Part shown: positions 8,087 to 16,314 of the stretch, piece by piece
Position numbering within the stretch: position 1 is the first letter of the stretch
Layout of the letters: each line of letters starts with the position of its first letter
NCBI GenBank assembly: GCA_016186425.1
Contig: JACPLR010000013.1
Location: 1 to 40,397, forward strand
DNA from: Candidatus Pacearchaeota archaeon
Lineage (GTDB): Archaea > Nanobdellota > Nanobdellia > Pacearchaeales > GW2011-AR1
DNA: 40,397 bases
Direction: 5' to 3'
The notes under the pieces: generated by a model
The model's database searches: none
Told to the model about the DNA's origin: nothing
What the model saw: the letters and a program-made list of their open reading frames with translations, nothing else
Position numbers and translations under genes: made by a program

Positions 8087-9202
8087 TCAAGAAAGATAAT
8101 TTAAAATTTTCTTTATATAAAATTTTATTCTGCTAATTAAATTATATTTTCCAGGATATTTGCTTAATTTTTGATTGTTGAATTCGTAAAGAGGCAGAAC
8201 CCCGTGTCTCCAGCTTAATGTTAAACAAGATGAAAAAGGATTAAACCTTGTTACAATCCCTTTTTTATACCAATCACTGCTGAGTTTTGCATCTTCTCCC
8301 TGATTCCAGAAAAGAGTTTCATCCCACCTAACTTTTCTCCATATTGATTTTTTTAAAATATACAAGGCCCCGTCTATATATCCATTTTTATCCCAATCCT
8401 TATGATCTAACAATCCTATTCTACCAAACATTCCAAATACATTCCCATAAGTAATCCAGTCTCCACATCTTTCTCCCTGATCATTATACACTTTACAGGA
8501 AAGCACTTCAAAATAATTCCCGTATTTTTTCATCCCTTTATACCACTCTTTATCTAAAACAATCCTATCATGTAATACCATAAGGTTTTCATATTTTGCA
8601 TTTTCAACTAGTTTATTTTTCTGCCCAGTTATCCATCCTGTATCATATTTTTTAAAAAAAACATACTTGAAATTTTTTTCATTCCTTTTTATGTATTTTC
8701 CACATACAATTATCTCATAATGCGGTATTTTTTGGGCTTTTATTGATTGTATCTGCTTTTCAACCCAATCATTCTTTTTTCCATTGGTAATTATTCCGAA
8801 AGTCCATTTTGTTATAGAATCATTTTTCTTAAGAAATGGTTTTGTTTTTTTAATCACAATTGTTTGGTTTTCATTATCATTTTCTATAATTTCTCCTTTA
8901 TCATACATACACAATTTAACTTCTTCTATTAACTGGTTAAATTTGAGCATTTTATTATCAGTAAGTTTGATAATAATATTCCCATTTACCTTGCAGTAAA
9001 TTAACATTTCTTTTATTAAAATTCTATAAAATTTTGTAGCATTTATATCATTAATAAACAGAAAGTTAAGGCTTTCTGGCTTTAAATGTTCCCTTAGAGA
9101 ATATAAATTATTTGGTTCAATATAAATATGCTTTGCATTTTCTACTTCTTTTTCTTGTGATAAGTCTACACCCTTGCCAATTGCGTATTGTTTAATGTCC
9201 AT
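8087..9202 (-). CDS. GT2-like glycosyltransferase with extra N-terminal domain
   Basis: In this 371-aa protein, residues ~130-345 resemble a GT-A glycosyltransferase: KWTFGIITNG, WVEKQIQSIKAQKIPHYEIIVCG, LMVLHDRIVLDKEWY in the DxD region (HDR here), IDGALYILKKSIWRKV and NQGEDAKLSSDWYKKG, the usual acceptor-side ED motif. Residues 1-~125 form a separate segment (VNGNIIIKL, KTKPFLKK) that resembles the end of a methyltransferase fold but lacks motif I, so it is probably not catalytic. Its 3' side faces repeat copy B. A TTAAAAA box lies ~27 nt before the ATG at 9202. The donor sugar is unknown. Confidence 0.6.
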   Translation of the reverse strand: MDIKQYAIGKGVDLSQEKEVENAKHIYIEPNNLYSLREHLKPESLNFLFINDINATKFYRILIKEMLIYCKVNGNIIIKLTDNKMLKFNQLIEEVKLCMYDKGEIIENDNENQTIVIKKTKPFLKKNDSITKWTFGIITNGKKNDWVEKQIQSIKAQKIPHYEIIVCGKYIKRNEKNFKYVFFKKYDTGWITGQKNKLVENAKYENLMVLHDRIVLDKEWYKGMKKYGNYFEVLSCKVYNDQGERCGDWITYGNVFGMFGRIGLLDHKDWDKNGYIDGALYILKKSIWRKVRWDETLFWNQGEDAKLSSDWYKKGIVTRFNPFSSCLTLSWRHGVLPLYEFNNQKLSKYPGKYNLISRIKFYIKKILNYLS

Positions 9203-9268
9203 ATATAAATAATCAAATTAGAAGGTTTTTAATGTTTTGTGTATTATTTGTTAAGGAGATATTAAAAT

Positions 9269-10354
9269 TTATTCTTTTACCTTTCTGGCAATTGCAACAA
9301 ATGTTTTTTTTAACACAGGGAACAACTTTGCTTTATCAAATTCTCCAAAACGTTCGTCTAAAGAATCAACAAAATGCTCGGTCCCATCTGAAATAAGCAT
9401 TTTAGCATTACTTGGAACTTTATAACTATCTGTTGGACTATCATATACAAGGGTTAATTCAACAGGATAAATTTCTACAGTGTATAGACTTTCTCTCTTT
9501 CCAAATTCTAATATTTCCAAATTATTATCAACTAAATTTTGATAAAGTCTTTGGCATAATATATTTTCACAATCAATTGTTTCACAATCAATATTTTCAG
9601 AGAGGATAACTTTTTGAATTTCAAGATGATTGGATAAGGAAAAACTATTTTGGAACCGGTCTAATAACGAACTACAAGCTTGATAACCCACCATAGACAA
9701 AGGATCCTTTATATATTCTAAAAAAAATTCTTGAGGCGTTATATTACTGAACAATAGTTTAGGTACCTCCTTAAGTTTATTAGCAATATGTTCCAAATCT
9801 TTTCTTTTTACTAGAACTATTCCATCTACAGTAGAAAGCTCATTAAATTTTGGAAAAGGAATTGTTTCTGGTGTAAGATAATCTTTAAAAATATTATCTC
9901 CCCTAAATCCTTCATCGTTAATTAATATTATTAAACCAGCTGTTTTTGAGTTCATTGATTGTGGCCTATATAGACTAATAACTCTAGACATTTCCTTACA
10001 TACCCTGTCTAAGTCCTTAGGAAGATCAAGAAAATTTATTCCAACAACTGCATCAAAATAGCTATCTGGGTAGGGGATGTTATGTGCATCAACTACTTCA
10101 ATAGTTGTATTATCCCATAGGCCGCTACCTCTTCTCAATCTTACAACCCTAGGATCAACATCAGACTCTTTTATTTGATATCCCTCGCTATTCATTAAAC
10201 GTGCTAAGATACCTCTTCCAGAGCCCAATTCAAGTATTCTTGATTTCTTAGTTAAACGTTGCTTAAAAATAGATTTTACTAGTTGGTCTAGACTTTTTCT
10301 AGAATAAGTTTCTATATATCTCTCTTTATCTGTAGCTTTTTTTTGTATGGCCAT
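9269..10354 (-). CDS. SAM-dependent methyltransferase with unknown C-terminal domain
   Basis: In this 361-aa protein, residues ~35-130 are a Methyltransf_11-type fold: SRILELGSGRGILARLM (motif I), KESDVDPRVVRLRRG (acidic end of strand 2), IEVVDAHNIPYPDSYFDAVVGINFL (motifs II-III) and KEMSRVISLYRP. Residues ~150-361 have no motif I recognise, and the protein is much longer than simple methyltransferases, so the C-terminal half may bind the substrate. It is cytosolic. Promoter: a TTTAAAAAG box lies ~25 nt before the ATG. The gene is divergent from the inositol-monophosphatase-family gene. The methyl acceptor is unknown. Confidence 0.7.
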   Translation of the reverse strand: MAIQKKATDKERYIETYSRKSLDQLVKSIFKQRLTKKSRILELGSGRGILARLMNSEGYQIKESDVDPRVVRLRRGSGLWDNTTIEVVDAHNIPYPDSYFDAVVGINFLDLPKDLDRVCKEMSRVISLYRPQSMNSKTAGLIILINDEGFRGDNIFKDYLTPETIPFPKFNELSTVDGIVLVKRKDLEHIANKLKEVPKLLFSNITPQEFFLEYIKDPLSMVGYQACSSLLDRFQNSFSLSNHLEIQKVILSENIDCETIDCENILCQRLYQNLVDNNLEILEFGKRESLYTVEIYPVELTLVYDSPTDSYKVPSNAKMLISDGTEHFVDSLDERFGEFDKAKLFPVLKKTFVAIARKVKE

Positions 10355-10445
10355 TAAATTTACTTAACTGCTTTCTTTTTAAATCTTCTCTTTTGTTACC
10401 ATTTCATAATAATCTTTAAAAAATATATCTTATAGCACATATTAA

Positions 10446-10454
10446 TTTATAAAG
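10446..10454 (+). promoter_or_regulatory. TATA box for the IMPase-family gene
   Basis: TTTATAAAG is centred about 26-27 nt before the ATG at 10477, indicating a leaderless start. Confidence 0.5.
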
Positions 10455-10476
10455 TAATTATTTATAAATATTATTT

Positions 10477-11355
10477 ATGACATCAAAAAAAGTAGAGGTT
10501 GCAAAACAAGCTTTATTAACTGGTTCTGTCCATATACTTAACCTTTTTGGTAAGTCTATGGAAGAGATCGGTGCTGAATACAAAGTAAAAGATGGCGATA
10601 CTCCGAGAACGTTAATTGATACTCACTCTCAATCTGCAATTCTTGAAGAAATAATAAGGCATCAAGAATTTAAAGGAGATAGGTTTAATGCAGAAGAATC
10701 TGGTGCTTTTGGTTCAGGAGACAGGGTATGGTATGTTGATCCATATGATGGAACAAGCAATGCTCAAATAATCATGCCAATGTCCACTTCAGGAATAGGT
10801 ATTGTTGAAGAAAGCAGGTTAGTGGCATCAGTTATGTTGCAACCCTTTGTTCAGGAAAGAAGAATTTATTGGGCTGAAAGAGGAGAAGGTGCGTATAGCG
10901 CTCAATTAGAATTGGTTGAAGGCAGGTTAGTAGAGAAAGAAGATACAGTAAAAAGATTGTCTACAGACACTAAATCAGGTAAAGCATCAAATAGGTACGC
11001 ATGGGTTGATGCCTTATTCAATGCGAAGACAACTGACAGAAAAAATCTTTGGATAAAACAAATGGTTGAAGCAGGTTTAACTCAGAATGTTAGGGAAACA
11101 GGTAGTAATATTGATTATTCAATTATGGTCGCTTCTGGCAGAGGCCATTATCAGTTAACAGATGCTGTTGGAGGGTTTTTTGATTTATGCGGGTATAATT
11201 TAATAGAAGAAGCTGGCGGCAGAATGGTTAATATTAATGGAGAAGAGCCAAAGCCAGGAGACCAAGTAGCGATAGCTGTTGCAAATCCAAAAGATTTAGA
11301 TACTGTTCTTAGAATAACTCGGGAATGTTATAAAGATTATAAAGGCTTTAGGTAA
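10477..11355 (+). CDS. Inositol monophosphatase-family phosphatase
   Basis: This 292-aa Mg-dependent sugar or nucleotide phosphatase belongs to the IMPase/FBPase/bisphosphate-nucleotidase superfamily. The metal ligands are all visible: NAEES at 71-75 (Glu of site 1), WYVDPYDGTSN at 85-95 (DPxDGTxN signature) and the second Asp in FFDLCGYNLIEEAGGRM at ~234-250. In archaea this family dephosphorylates inositol-1-phosphate, fructose-1,6-bisphosphate or 3'-phosphoadenosine phosphates; the substrate cannot be told here. It is followed 22 nt later by the 2H-phosphoesterase-like gene, with a TTAA tandem repeat between them, so the two may be cotranscribed and act on related phosphates. Confidence 0.88.
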   Translation: MTSKKVEVAKQALLTGSVHILNLFGKSMEEIGAEYKVKDGDTPRTLIDTHSQSAILEEIIRHQEFKGDRFNAEESGAFGSGDRVWYVDPYDGTSNAQIIMPMSTSGIGIVEESRLVASVMLQPFVQERRIYWAERGEGAYSAQLELVEGRLVEKEDTVKRLSTDTKSGKASNRYAWVDALFNAKTTDRKNLWIKQMVEAGLTQNVRETGSNIDYSIMVASGRGHYQLTDAVGGFFDLCGYNLIEEAGGRMVNINGEEPKPGDQVAIAVANPKDLDTVLRITRECYKDYKGFR

Positions 11356-11376
11356 ATTAATTAATTAATTAATTAA
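11355..11376. repeat. TTAA tetranucleotide tandem repeat
   Basis: About five consecutive ATTA/TTAA units fill the 22-nt gap between the stop of the phosphatase and the ATG of the next gene. Slippage here would alter the spacing between the genes, not a coding frame. Confidence 0.7.
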
Positions 11377-11377
11377 A

Positions 11378-12112
11378 ATGGATCTTGAAGAATTTTTAGC
11401 AAAGGAAACTCAAATTCTTGATAAAATGCAGGAAGCATGGAGAAATGTTTCTGAAACAGGACTTGTTTCTAAAGTTCCACAAGATGGAACTATGGCGGGT
11501 TATCTTGTCTATTTAACTTTTCAAGAAGATCGTATAAGACCAATAGCAGAGATGTCTAAACGAATTAACAGAACTTTGAACGGCAAATCAATAATTTACC
11601 AATTAGAAAATATTCATCAGACCATAGCAGATTATGAAGTTAGAGTAAGAGAAAATATTAAACCCGAAGAATTTTATCCAGATAAGGATATTTTGGGCAC
11701 ATTAGCTTATGCTTCTCTTGAGTCTTGTCCAGCAATGGATCTAACAAGTCCATTTACGATTTTTGGAAACTATATTTATAATTCAGATTCAGTAGTATTA
11801 AGACCACAAACTGCAACATGTAATAGAGAAAATTACGGATTAATAGAGTCGTTCGCTGAAAATGCTGCAAAAGAAGGTTTAGATGTTAGAAAAGCATGGG
11901 GGAGGCATATAACTGTAAGCAGGTTCACAGAAGATGTTCCCAACCAAGATTTAGGGAATTTTATTAAGTTAATGAAAAATACTTTAGGTTTCCCAAATGT
12001 TTCTCCAGATGGAGACCCTGTTTTTGCAAATGCCTTAAATGTAGGTTATTTTACATTAAATAAGCAGGGATTTTCATTATATAGAGAAGCAGAATTTCCT
12101 TTAGAGAACTAA
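11378..12112 (+). CDS. Putative 2H phosphoesterase-like protein
   Basis: This 244-aa protein carries two HxTx motifs, HQTI at 80-83 and HITV at 177-180 (in WGRHITVSRF), about 97 residues apart. This is the arrangement of the 2H superfamily (LigT/2'-5' RNA ligase, cyclic phosphodiesterases). The N-terminal ~70 residues look helical and have no match I know. The second His block sits in a conserved-looking strand, supporting the call, but overall similarity is weak. In this context it may act on a nucleotide-sugar by-product or an RNA end; this is inference. It directly follows the IMPase-family gene and ends before repeat copy C. Confidence 0.45.
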   Translation: MDLEEFLAKETQILDKMQEAWRNVSETGLVSKVPQDGTMAGYLVYLTFQEDRIRPIAEMSKRINRTLNGKSIIYQLENIHQTIADYEVRVRENIKPEEFYPDKDILGTLAYASLESCPAMDLTSPFTIFGNYIYNSDSVVLRPQTATCNRENYGLIESFAENAAKEGLDVRKAWGRHITVSRFTEDVPNQDLGNFIKLMKNTLGFPNVSPDGDPVFANALNVGYFTLNKQGFSLYREAEFPLEN

Positions 12113-12127
12113 ATAACTCTTAGTATA

Positions 12128-12300
12128 TAATTTATAATATATTAGGTAACACTACTATTTCTAGCGGATAAAGTAGAGAAGATATTGCAGTAATTAAAAA
12201 TCTTGAATCATTACAATACTAAATTTCTCATTTAGGATAAATTTAAAATAATATATAGTTGTTTAAATTAGGCTTTTAAAAATTAATGAAACGGTTTTAA
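12128..12300 (+). repeat. Dispersed 3'-end repeat, copy C
   Basis: This fairly complete copy reads TTTCTAGCGGATAAAG, then GATATTGCAGTA, then CTTGAATCATTACAATAC, then the second hairpin at 12220-12245 (AAATTTCTC, loop ATTTAG, GATAAATTT; one mismatch). The tail is ATATAGTTGTTTAAATTAG followed by TAATGAAACGGTTTTAA. It lies between two plus-strand genes, just after the 3' end of the first. Confidence 0.75.
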
Positions 12301-12345
12301 TTTTTGAACATAAAACTTTTTAAACTTATTAATTCTTTTCTAAAT

Positions 12346-12669
12346 ATGAAAAAGTTTCATATAGATAATATGAATCGAGGGTGGTTTATTGGTGATTTTC
12401 CTTCAGCCTTTAATACAAAAGATTTTGAAGTTGCCTGCAAAAAATACAAAGCTGGAGATTATGAAGAAAAGCACATGCATAAGATTGCTACAGAGATAAC
12501 CCTAATTGTAAAAGGCAATGCTTTAATGAACGGAGTAGAACATAAAGAGGGAGATATTATTATAATGGAACCTGGAGAAGCTACAGATTTCAAAGCTTTA
12601 ACAGAAGTAACTAATTTAGTAGTTAAGATACCAAGCATTACCGATGATAAATATATAGTTACAGATTAA
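12346..12669 (+). CDS. Small cupin-domain protein
   Basis: This single-domain cupin has 107 aa from the chosen start. Motif 1 is textbook: HMHKIATEITLIVKG (HxH, x4, E, x6, G). Motif 2 is GDIIIMEPGEATDF, where the usual final His is Asp. Such proteins range from sugar isomerases to small-molecule binders; no substrate can be assigned. The frame extends back to a TTG at 12304, but the added residues are hydrophobic filler and the ATG at 12346 begins the natural domain. It follows repeat copy C and precedes the 189-aa orphan. Confidence 0.7.
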   Translation: MKKFHIDNMNRGWFIGDFPSAFNTKDFEVACKKYKAGDYEEKHMHKIATEITLIVKGNALMNGVEHKEGDIIIMEPGEATDFKALTEVTNLVVKIPSITDDKYIVTD

Positions 12670-12723
12670 ATATAAGGATATAAAGACTTTCTTCTAAGAT
12701 CATCGAAGAATTAATCAAATACA

Positions 12724-12732
12724 TTTAAAAAG
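12724..12732 (+). promoter_or_regulatory. TATA-like box for the 189-aa orphan
   Basis: TTTAAAAAG is centred about 26 nt before the ATG at 12754, fitting a leaderless start. Confidence 0.4.
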
Positions 12733-12753
12733 CCAATAACCTCAGAAATAACT

Positions 12754-13323
12754 ATGAGATTATTAAAATATTTAAGAGCAAGACTTCCTTTAAAGAAAGA
12801 TTTAGATTTGACTCAATACTTAGATCCATTTATGGATAGTCTAAATGAAAATGCAGGATATTTTTTACAATTAGAAGGTCTAAATCATAAAGGATTTAAT
12901 GATTTTGGTTTAGATTTAATGTTTCAAGATACAACTTTCGCTTTGGCGCTTAGGGGTTCTAACGTTCCAATAATTGTTGAAGGGAGTCCAAATTATGGAG
13001 GCAGGGTAGCTTTAATTGGTTTTAATAATATTGGAGATGATTTAAGAATAGAGCAACTTCAAGCAAATTCGAGAGCAAAAGAATTTATTCCAAGGAGGTT
13101 TGATAGAATGTTAGTGAATGTTCTTAAGAAGTTTTCTTCAGATAGAGACTTTAAAAGATTAAGAATGCAGGTAGCAAAAGATCATAAAGGGTATTATCAT
13201 GTACCTCATGGAAGAACTCTTGAAGAATATCAAAAAAGTATGGAGCTTAGATACGATGTAACTGCTAAAAGAAATGGTTTTAGATTTGATGAATCTCTAG
13301 GAGATTATGTTTTTGATCTATAA
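12754..13323 (+). CDS. Protein of unknown function (189 aa)
   Basis: I do not recognise this protein. It is soluble, with no signal peptide or membrane segment, and has a basic N-terminus (RLLKYLRARLPLKK). Distinctive stretches are FNDFGLDLMFQDTTFALALRG, which ends in a likely beta hairpin, VEGSPNYGGRVALIGFNN, and a C-terminal KDHKGYYHVPHGRTLEEY and MELRYDVTAKRNGF. Codon use and base composition are like the neighbours. The box 26 nt upstream argues that it is an expressed gene. Together with the NUDIX, 2H and cupin proteins it forms a group of small enzymes of unclear task between sugar genes. Confidence 0.6.
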   Translation: MRLLKYLRARLPLKKDLDLTQYLDPFMDSLNENAGYFLQLEGLNHKGFNDFGLDLMFQDTTFALALRGSNVPIIVEGSPNYGGRVALIGFNNIGDDLRIEQLQANSRAKEFIPRRFDRMLVNVLKKFSSDRDFKRLRMQVAKDHKGYYHVPHGRTLEEYQKSMELRYDVTAKRNGFRFDESLGDYVFDL

Positions 13324-13361
13324 TTCTACTCTAATAGATATCTTTTATAAATTTCATTATA

Positions 13362-13958
13362 TTACTGATTAAACTTTTCCAATTCCTCCAATACCCTCTT
13401 TATATCAGAGGGATTTTTTATCTGGCATACATTTGCCCCGGATTTATTGGCTGCTTCCATACCAACAGGCGAATCTTCTACAATTAATATCTCGCTTTTG
13501 TCAAGTTTCAGCCTTTCTATCGCCTTTAAATACATTTCAGGGTCTGGTTTAGGATTTATCACTTCTTGGTTAGATATAATGAATTGAAAGCCATCTACCC
13601 CTCCATGGAGTAAAAGCAATTCAGTGCTTTTTCTAATTGAATTACTGCAAACACAAAAAGGTATCTGCAATTTTTTAATTTCATTTATAACCTCTAAAAC
13701 CTCGGGAATAGGGTTTATCATTTCTGGGATTAGCTTAAAGGTTATTTCTTGTTTTTCTGCATTTATTTTTTCAATTAAATCAGTATAAAATCCAAGTTTT
13801 TCAAGCTTCTTTTTAGTTGGTATGCCGTTTAGGTATTTCATATGATACTCTTCTGTTATTTCTTTATACGGCTTTACAGCCTCAATAAAAGCTTTTTGAT
13901 GCAATTTTACAGCATCAACCAACACACCATCTAAATCAAATAACACCGCTTTTATCAT
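13362..13958 (-). CDS. HAD-superfamily phosphatase, beta-phosphoglucomutase-like
   Basis: All four HAD motifs are present in this 198-aa protein: FDLDGVLVDA at 7-16 (nucleophile Asp and acid/base Asp), VCSNSIRKS (motif II Ser), PKPDPEMYLKA (motif III Lys) and IVEDSPVGMEAA (motif IV). The alpha-helical cap after motif I fits subclass IA beta-phosphoglucomutase-type phosphatases that act on sugar phosphates. It lies ~50 nt downstream of the sugar nucleotidyltransferase on the same strand, a pairing often seen where a sugar phosphate is dephosphorylated and reactivated as a nucleotide-sugar. A TTATATAA box is centred ~26 nt before its own ATG, so it can also be transcribed alone. Confidence 0.85.
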   Translation of the reverse strand: MIKAVLFDLDGVLVDAVKLHQKAFIEAVKPYKEITEEYHMKYLNGIPTKKKLEKLGFYTDLIEKINAEKQEITFKLIPEMINPIPEVLEVINEIKKLQIPFCVCSNSIRKSTELLLLHGGVDGFQFIISNQEVINPKPDPEMYLKAIERLKLDKSEILIVEDSPVGMEAANKSGANVCQIKNPSDIKRVLEELEKFNQ

Positions 13959-14008
13959 CTTAACTAAATATTTTTATTATTTATATAATTTACAATATGA
14001 ATATCTAG

Positions 14009-14779
14009 TTAAATATTAATGCTGGAAAATTTATGGGGTATTTCCTTATTTTTTAGAAAACTTAGAAACTTATCGACATCTTTTGGAGTCCCTAATCCGT
14101 ACACAAATCTCGGTCTTGATAATTTTATTGCTTTCCCCCTTCTAATTGCATAATTATAAACCGGAGCCACATAAAACTCTCCATTAGTTTTATCGTTTTC
14201 TTCAATCATTTCTTCTGCAGCCCACACAAAATCTCTCCCTTTTGAAAAATAATAAGCTCCAATGTTCGCATTTCTTGATATTTGGACTTTTTCCGCAGTT
14301 TCTGTAACTATGCCTTCTTCATCAGTTTTTGCAAAACTCCATTTGGGGTTATTTGCATAGAAAACAGGTATTACTCCATCAATTTTCTCATAGTTCTCGA
14401 TTACCTTGAAATGAGTATTGCCATCTATGTAATGATCTGAATCAGTTATTAACAGCGGAGTCTCATTATTTATGAATTCTCTTGCAAGCAATACAGTGCA
14501 TGCAGCGCCTGTTGGAGGGCTATCCTGTATTATTATTTTTATATCATCTCCAAAAATCCTTCTTAATTCTTCGTCTATTCTTGCTTCTTCAACATGCTCT
14601 CTTCTTACTATAAATATCAAATTTTCCTCTCCTGTTAAAGGATAAGAGGATAATGCCCACTCAACCATGGTGTGCCCGGCTATATTAATTATTGGTTTTG
14701 GCTTTTTATACTCCGGATTTTTGTCAGATTCTGCCAAAAACCTGCTTCCCCTCCCAGCGAGAGGAACAACAATATTCAT
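14009..14779 (-). CDS. Sugar-phosphate nucleotidyltransferase
   Basis: This 256-aa protein activates a sugar-1-phosphate with an NTP. The N-terminal signature MNIVVPLAGRGSRF is the glycine-rich NTP-binding loop (PLAGxGxRF), followed by KPKPIINIAGHTMVEWAL with the conserved Lys. LLITDSDHYID supplies the metal-binding Asp, and FAKTDEEGIV and NIGAYYFSKG are typical later blocks. There is no C-terminal beta-helix domain, so it is a short NTP_transferase. An ATG at 14785 exists in frame, but the TATA-like ATAAATAAA is centred 25 nt from the ATG at 14779, which I choose. Its partner is the HAD phosphatase downstream. Confidence 0.83.
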   Translation of the reverse strand: MNIVVPLAGRGSRFLAESDKNPEYKKPKPIINIAGHTMVEWALSSYPLTGEENLIFIVRREHVEEARIDEELRRIFGDDIKIIIQDSPPTGAACTVLLAREFINNETPLLITDSDHYIDGNTHFKVIENYEKIDGVIPVFYANNPKWSFAKTDEEGIVTETAEKVQISRNANIGAYYFSKGRDFVWAAEEMIEENDKTNGEFYVAPVYNYAIRRGKAIKLSRPRFVYGLGTPKDVDKFLSFLKNKEIPHKFSSINI

Positions 14780-14899
14780 TTTCATCTCTTTTGCCCTTTT
14801 TTATTTATTCTATTAATAGTAATTGCGAGTTTTTATCATTTATAAATATAGTTGTTATTCTGATGTATATATTGCCGAGGATTATCTCTATAAATAAAC

Positions 14900-14908
14900 T
14901 TTATAAGT
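14900..14908 (+). promoter_or_regulatory. TATA box for GT4 gene
   Basis: TTTATAAGT is centred about 27 nt before the ATG at 14931, giving a leaderless start. The divergent nucleotidyltransferase has its own box about 100 nt away. Confidence 0.5.
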
Positions 14909-14930
14909 ATAATTTAACCTGTAAGAGATC

Positions 14931-16118
14931 ATGGAAATGCGAAAAAAGAGAATTTACCCGTATTTTATTGCCCCAAGGATGCATACTTCTTTGAAGATTA
15001 TGATTAATCATCCACCAGAAGGATATGAATTAATCTTGCCTAAAAACAAGACAAAAATGAATATTTTGTCATTTAGCCTGAATTCAAAATTAATAAAGAT
15101 AGTATATCAAAATTTAATAAAAAAATTATTTAATTCAAGAAAACTTTACGAAAAAGCTTATTCTACAAAAATTCCTGAAAACATAGATTTAGTATTTTCA
15201 ACTGGCGCAGCTCTTGATATTAAAAAGCCGTGGGTTGTTGAGATTCTTGATTCGCCATTTTCTTTAGCTGGTTACGATTACGGATTATTCCTAAAAAATA
15301 AGCAAGATATTGAAAAAAAACTATTATCTGAATATTGCAGGAAGATTATAGTAGTTAATGAAGCAAGTTACAAAGTTATGAAGAAATACTTTTCTAAAGC
15401 AGTTATGGATAAAACATTATTGATAAGAGCAGCTATAGAATTGCCAGAAAGCAATTCTATTAAAAAAATAGGAAAGAAAAAAGATATTCAGATAATATTT
15501 ATTGGTTCAATTGCAAATCCTGATGATTTCTTTATTAAAGGGGGTTTAGAAGTTTTGGAGACATTTAAAAGAATATCTGGAGAGTTTAATAATGTGCAGC
15601 TAGTAGTCAGATGTAAACTTCCTGAAGATATAAAAATAAAATATAAAAATATAAAAAATATTAATTTTTTAGAAGAACAATTAAGTAATGAAGGATTTAC
15701 CAAATTAATGGGCAATTCTGATATAATGCTTAATCCTGGACACATCTATGTTTTGATGTCAACGCTAGAAGCTATGAGTTACGGAATACCGGTTATCTTT
15801 CTCGATACTTATGGCGTAAGAGATTATATTAAACATATGGGCAACGGTATTTTAGTAAAACCCTCAGAAAATATTACAAGTTATAAGTCTCCTGCTTATC
15901 CTTCAAATATAAGGTCAGAAAAATTTATTTCAGAGATTCAAAACATTGATTCAAGAGTTGTAGATGACTTGTATACTGCAGTTAAAAAATTAATTGAAAA
16001 TCCAAGATTAAGAAGCAGGCTAGGCATAAATGGAAGGAAAATGGTAGAGGCAAAGTTTTCATTGAAAACAAGGAATGCTAAACTGAAAGAAGTATTTGAT
16101 GAAGCCACAACTTATTAA
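14931..16118 (+). CDS. GT4-family glycosyltransferase
   Basis: This 395-aa GT-B glycosyltransferase has an acceptor half that includes NIDLVFSTGAALD and IVVNEASYKVMKKYF. The donor half begins at IQIIFIGSI (~residue 185) and contains GGLEVLETFKRIS, NSDIMLNPGHIYVLMSTLEAMSYGIPVI, where the usual EGFGLxxxEAMA block is altered to HIYVLMSTLEAMS, then the GNGILVKPSE loop and a final KLIENPRLRSRLG helix typical of GT4. It probably transfers a hexose to the growing lipid-linked glycan at the cytosolic membrane face. Its 3' end faces repeat copy D and the convergent methyltransferase. Confidence 0.8.
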   Translation: MEMRKKRIYPYFIAPRMHTSLKIMINHPPEGYELILPKNKTKMNILSFSLNSKLIKIVYQNLIKKLFNSRKLYEKAYSTKIPENIDLVFSTGAALDIKKPWVVEILDSPFSLAGYDYGLFLKNKQDIEKKLLSEYCRKIIVVNEASYKVMKKYFSKAVMDKTLLIRAAIELPESNSIKKIGKKKDIQIIFIGSIANPDDFFIKGGLEVLETFKRISGEFNNVQLVVRCKLPEDIKIKYKNIKNINFLEEQLSNEGFTKLMGNSDIMLNPGHIYVLMSTLEAMSYGIPVIFLDTYGVRDYIKHMGNGILVKPSENITSYKSPAYPSNIRSEKFISEIQNIDSRVVDDLYTAVKKLIENPRLRSRLGINGRKMVEAKFSLKTRNAKLKEVFDEATTY

Positions 16119-16125
16119 AATAATT

Positions 16126-16300
16126 AATGTTAAAAAGTTTAACTTAAACAACTATAAGTCATTTTAAATTTCTCCTAAATGAGAAATTTAGTATGGCATA
16201 GATTTCGAAAATATTGCAATACTTTTCCCTGATTTATCAGCTAGAATTAGTTAGTTTTATCTAATCCATTGCACATTATATACAACAAATTACTAATCTT
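16126..16300 (-). repeat. Dispersed 3'-end repeat, copy D (inverted)
   Basis: This is the only copy in reverse orientation. Read on the minus strand it gives AATTCTAGCTGATAAATCAG, then GGGAAAAGTATTGCAATATT, then the hairpin at 16165-16190 (TAAATTTCTC, loop ATTTAG, GAGAAATTTA; perfect 10 bp), then TATAGTTGTTTAAGTTA. The first two blocks are nearly identical to copy F at 28.5 kb. It lies between two convergent genes. Confidence 0.8.
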
Positions 16301-16314
16301 AAAGTGCCATAAAA

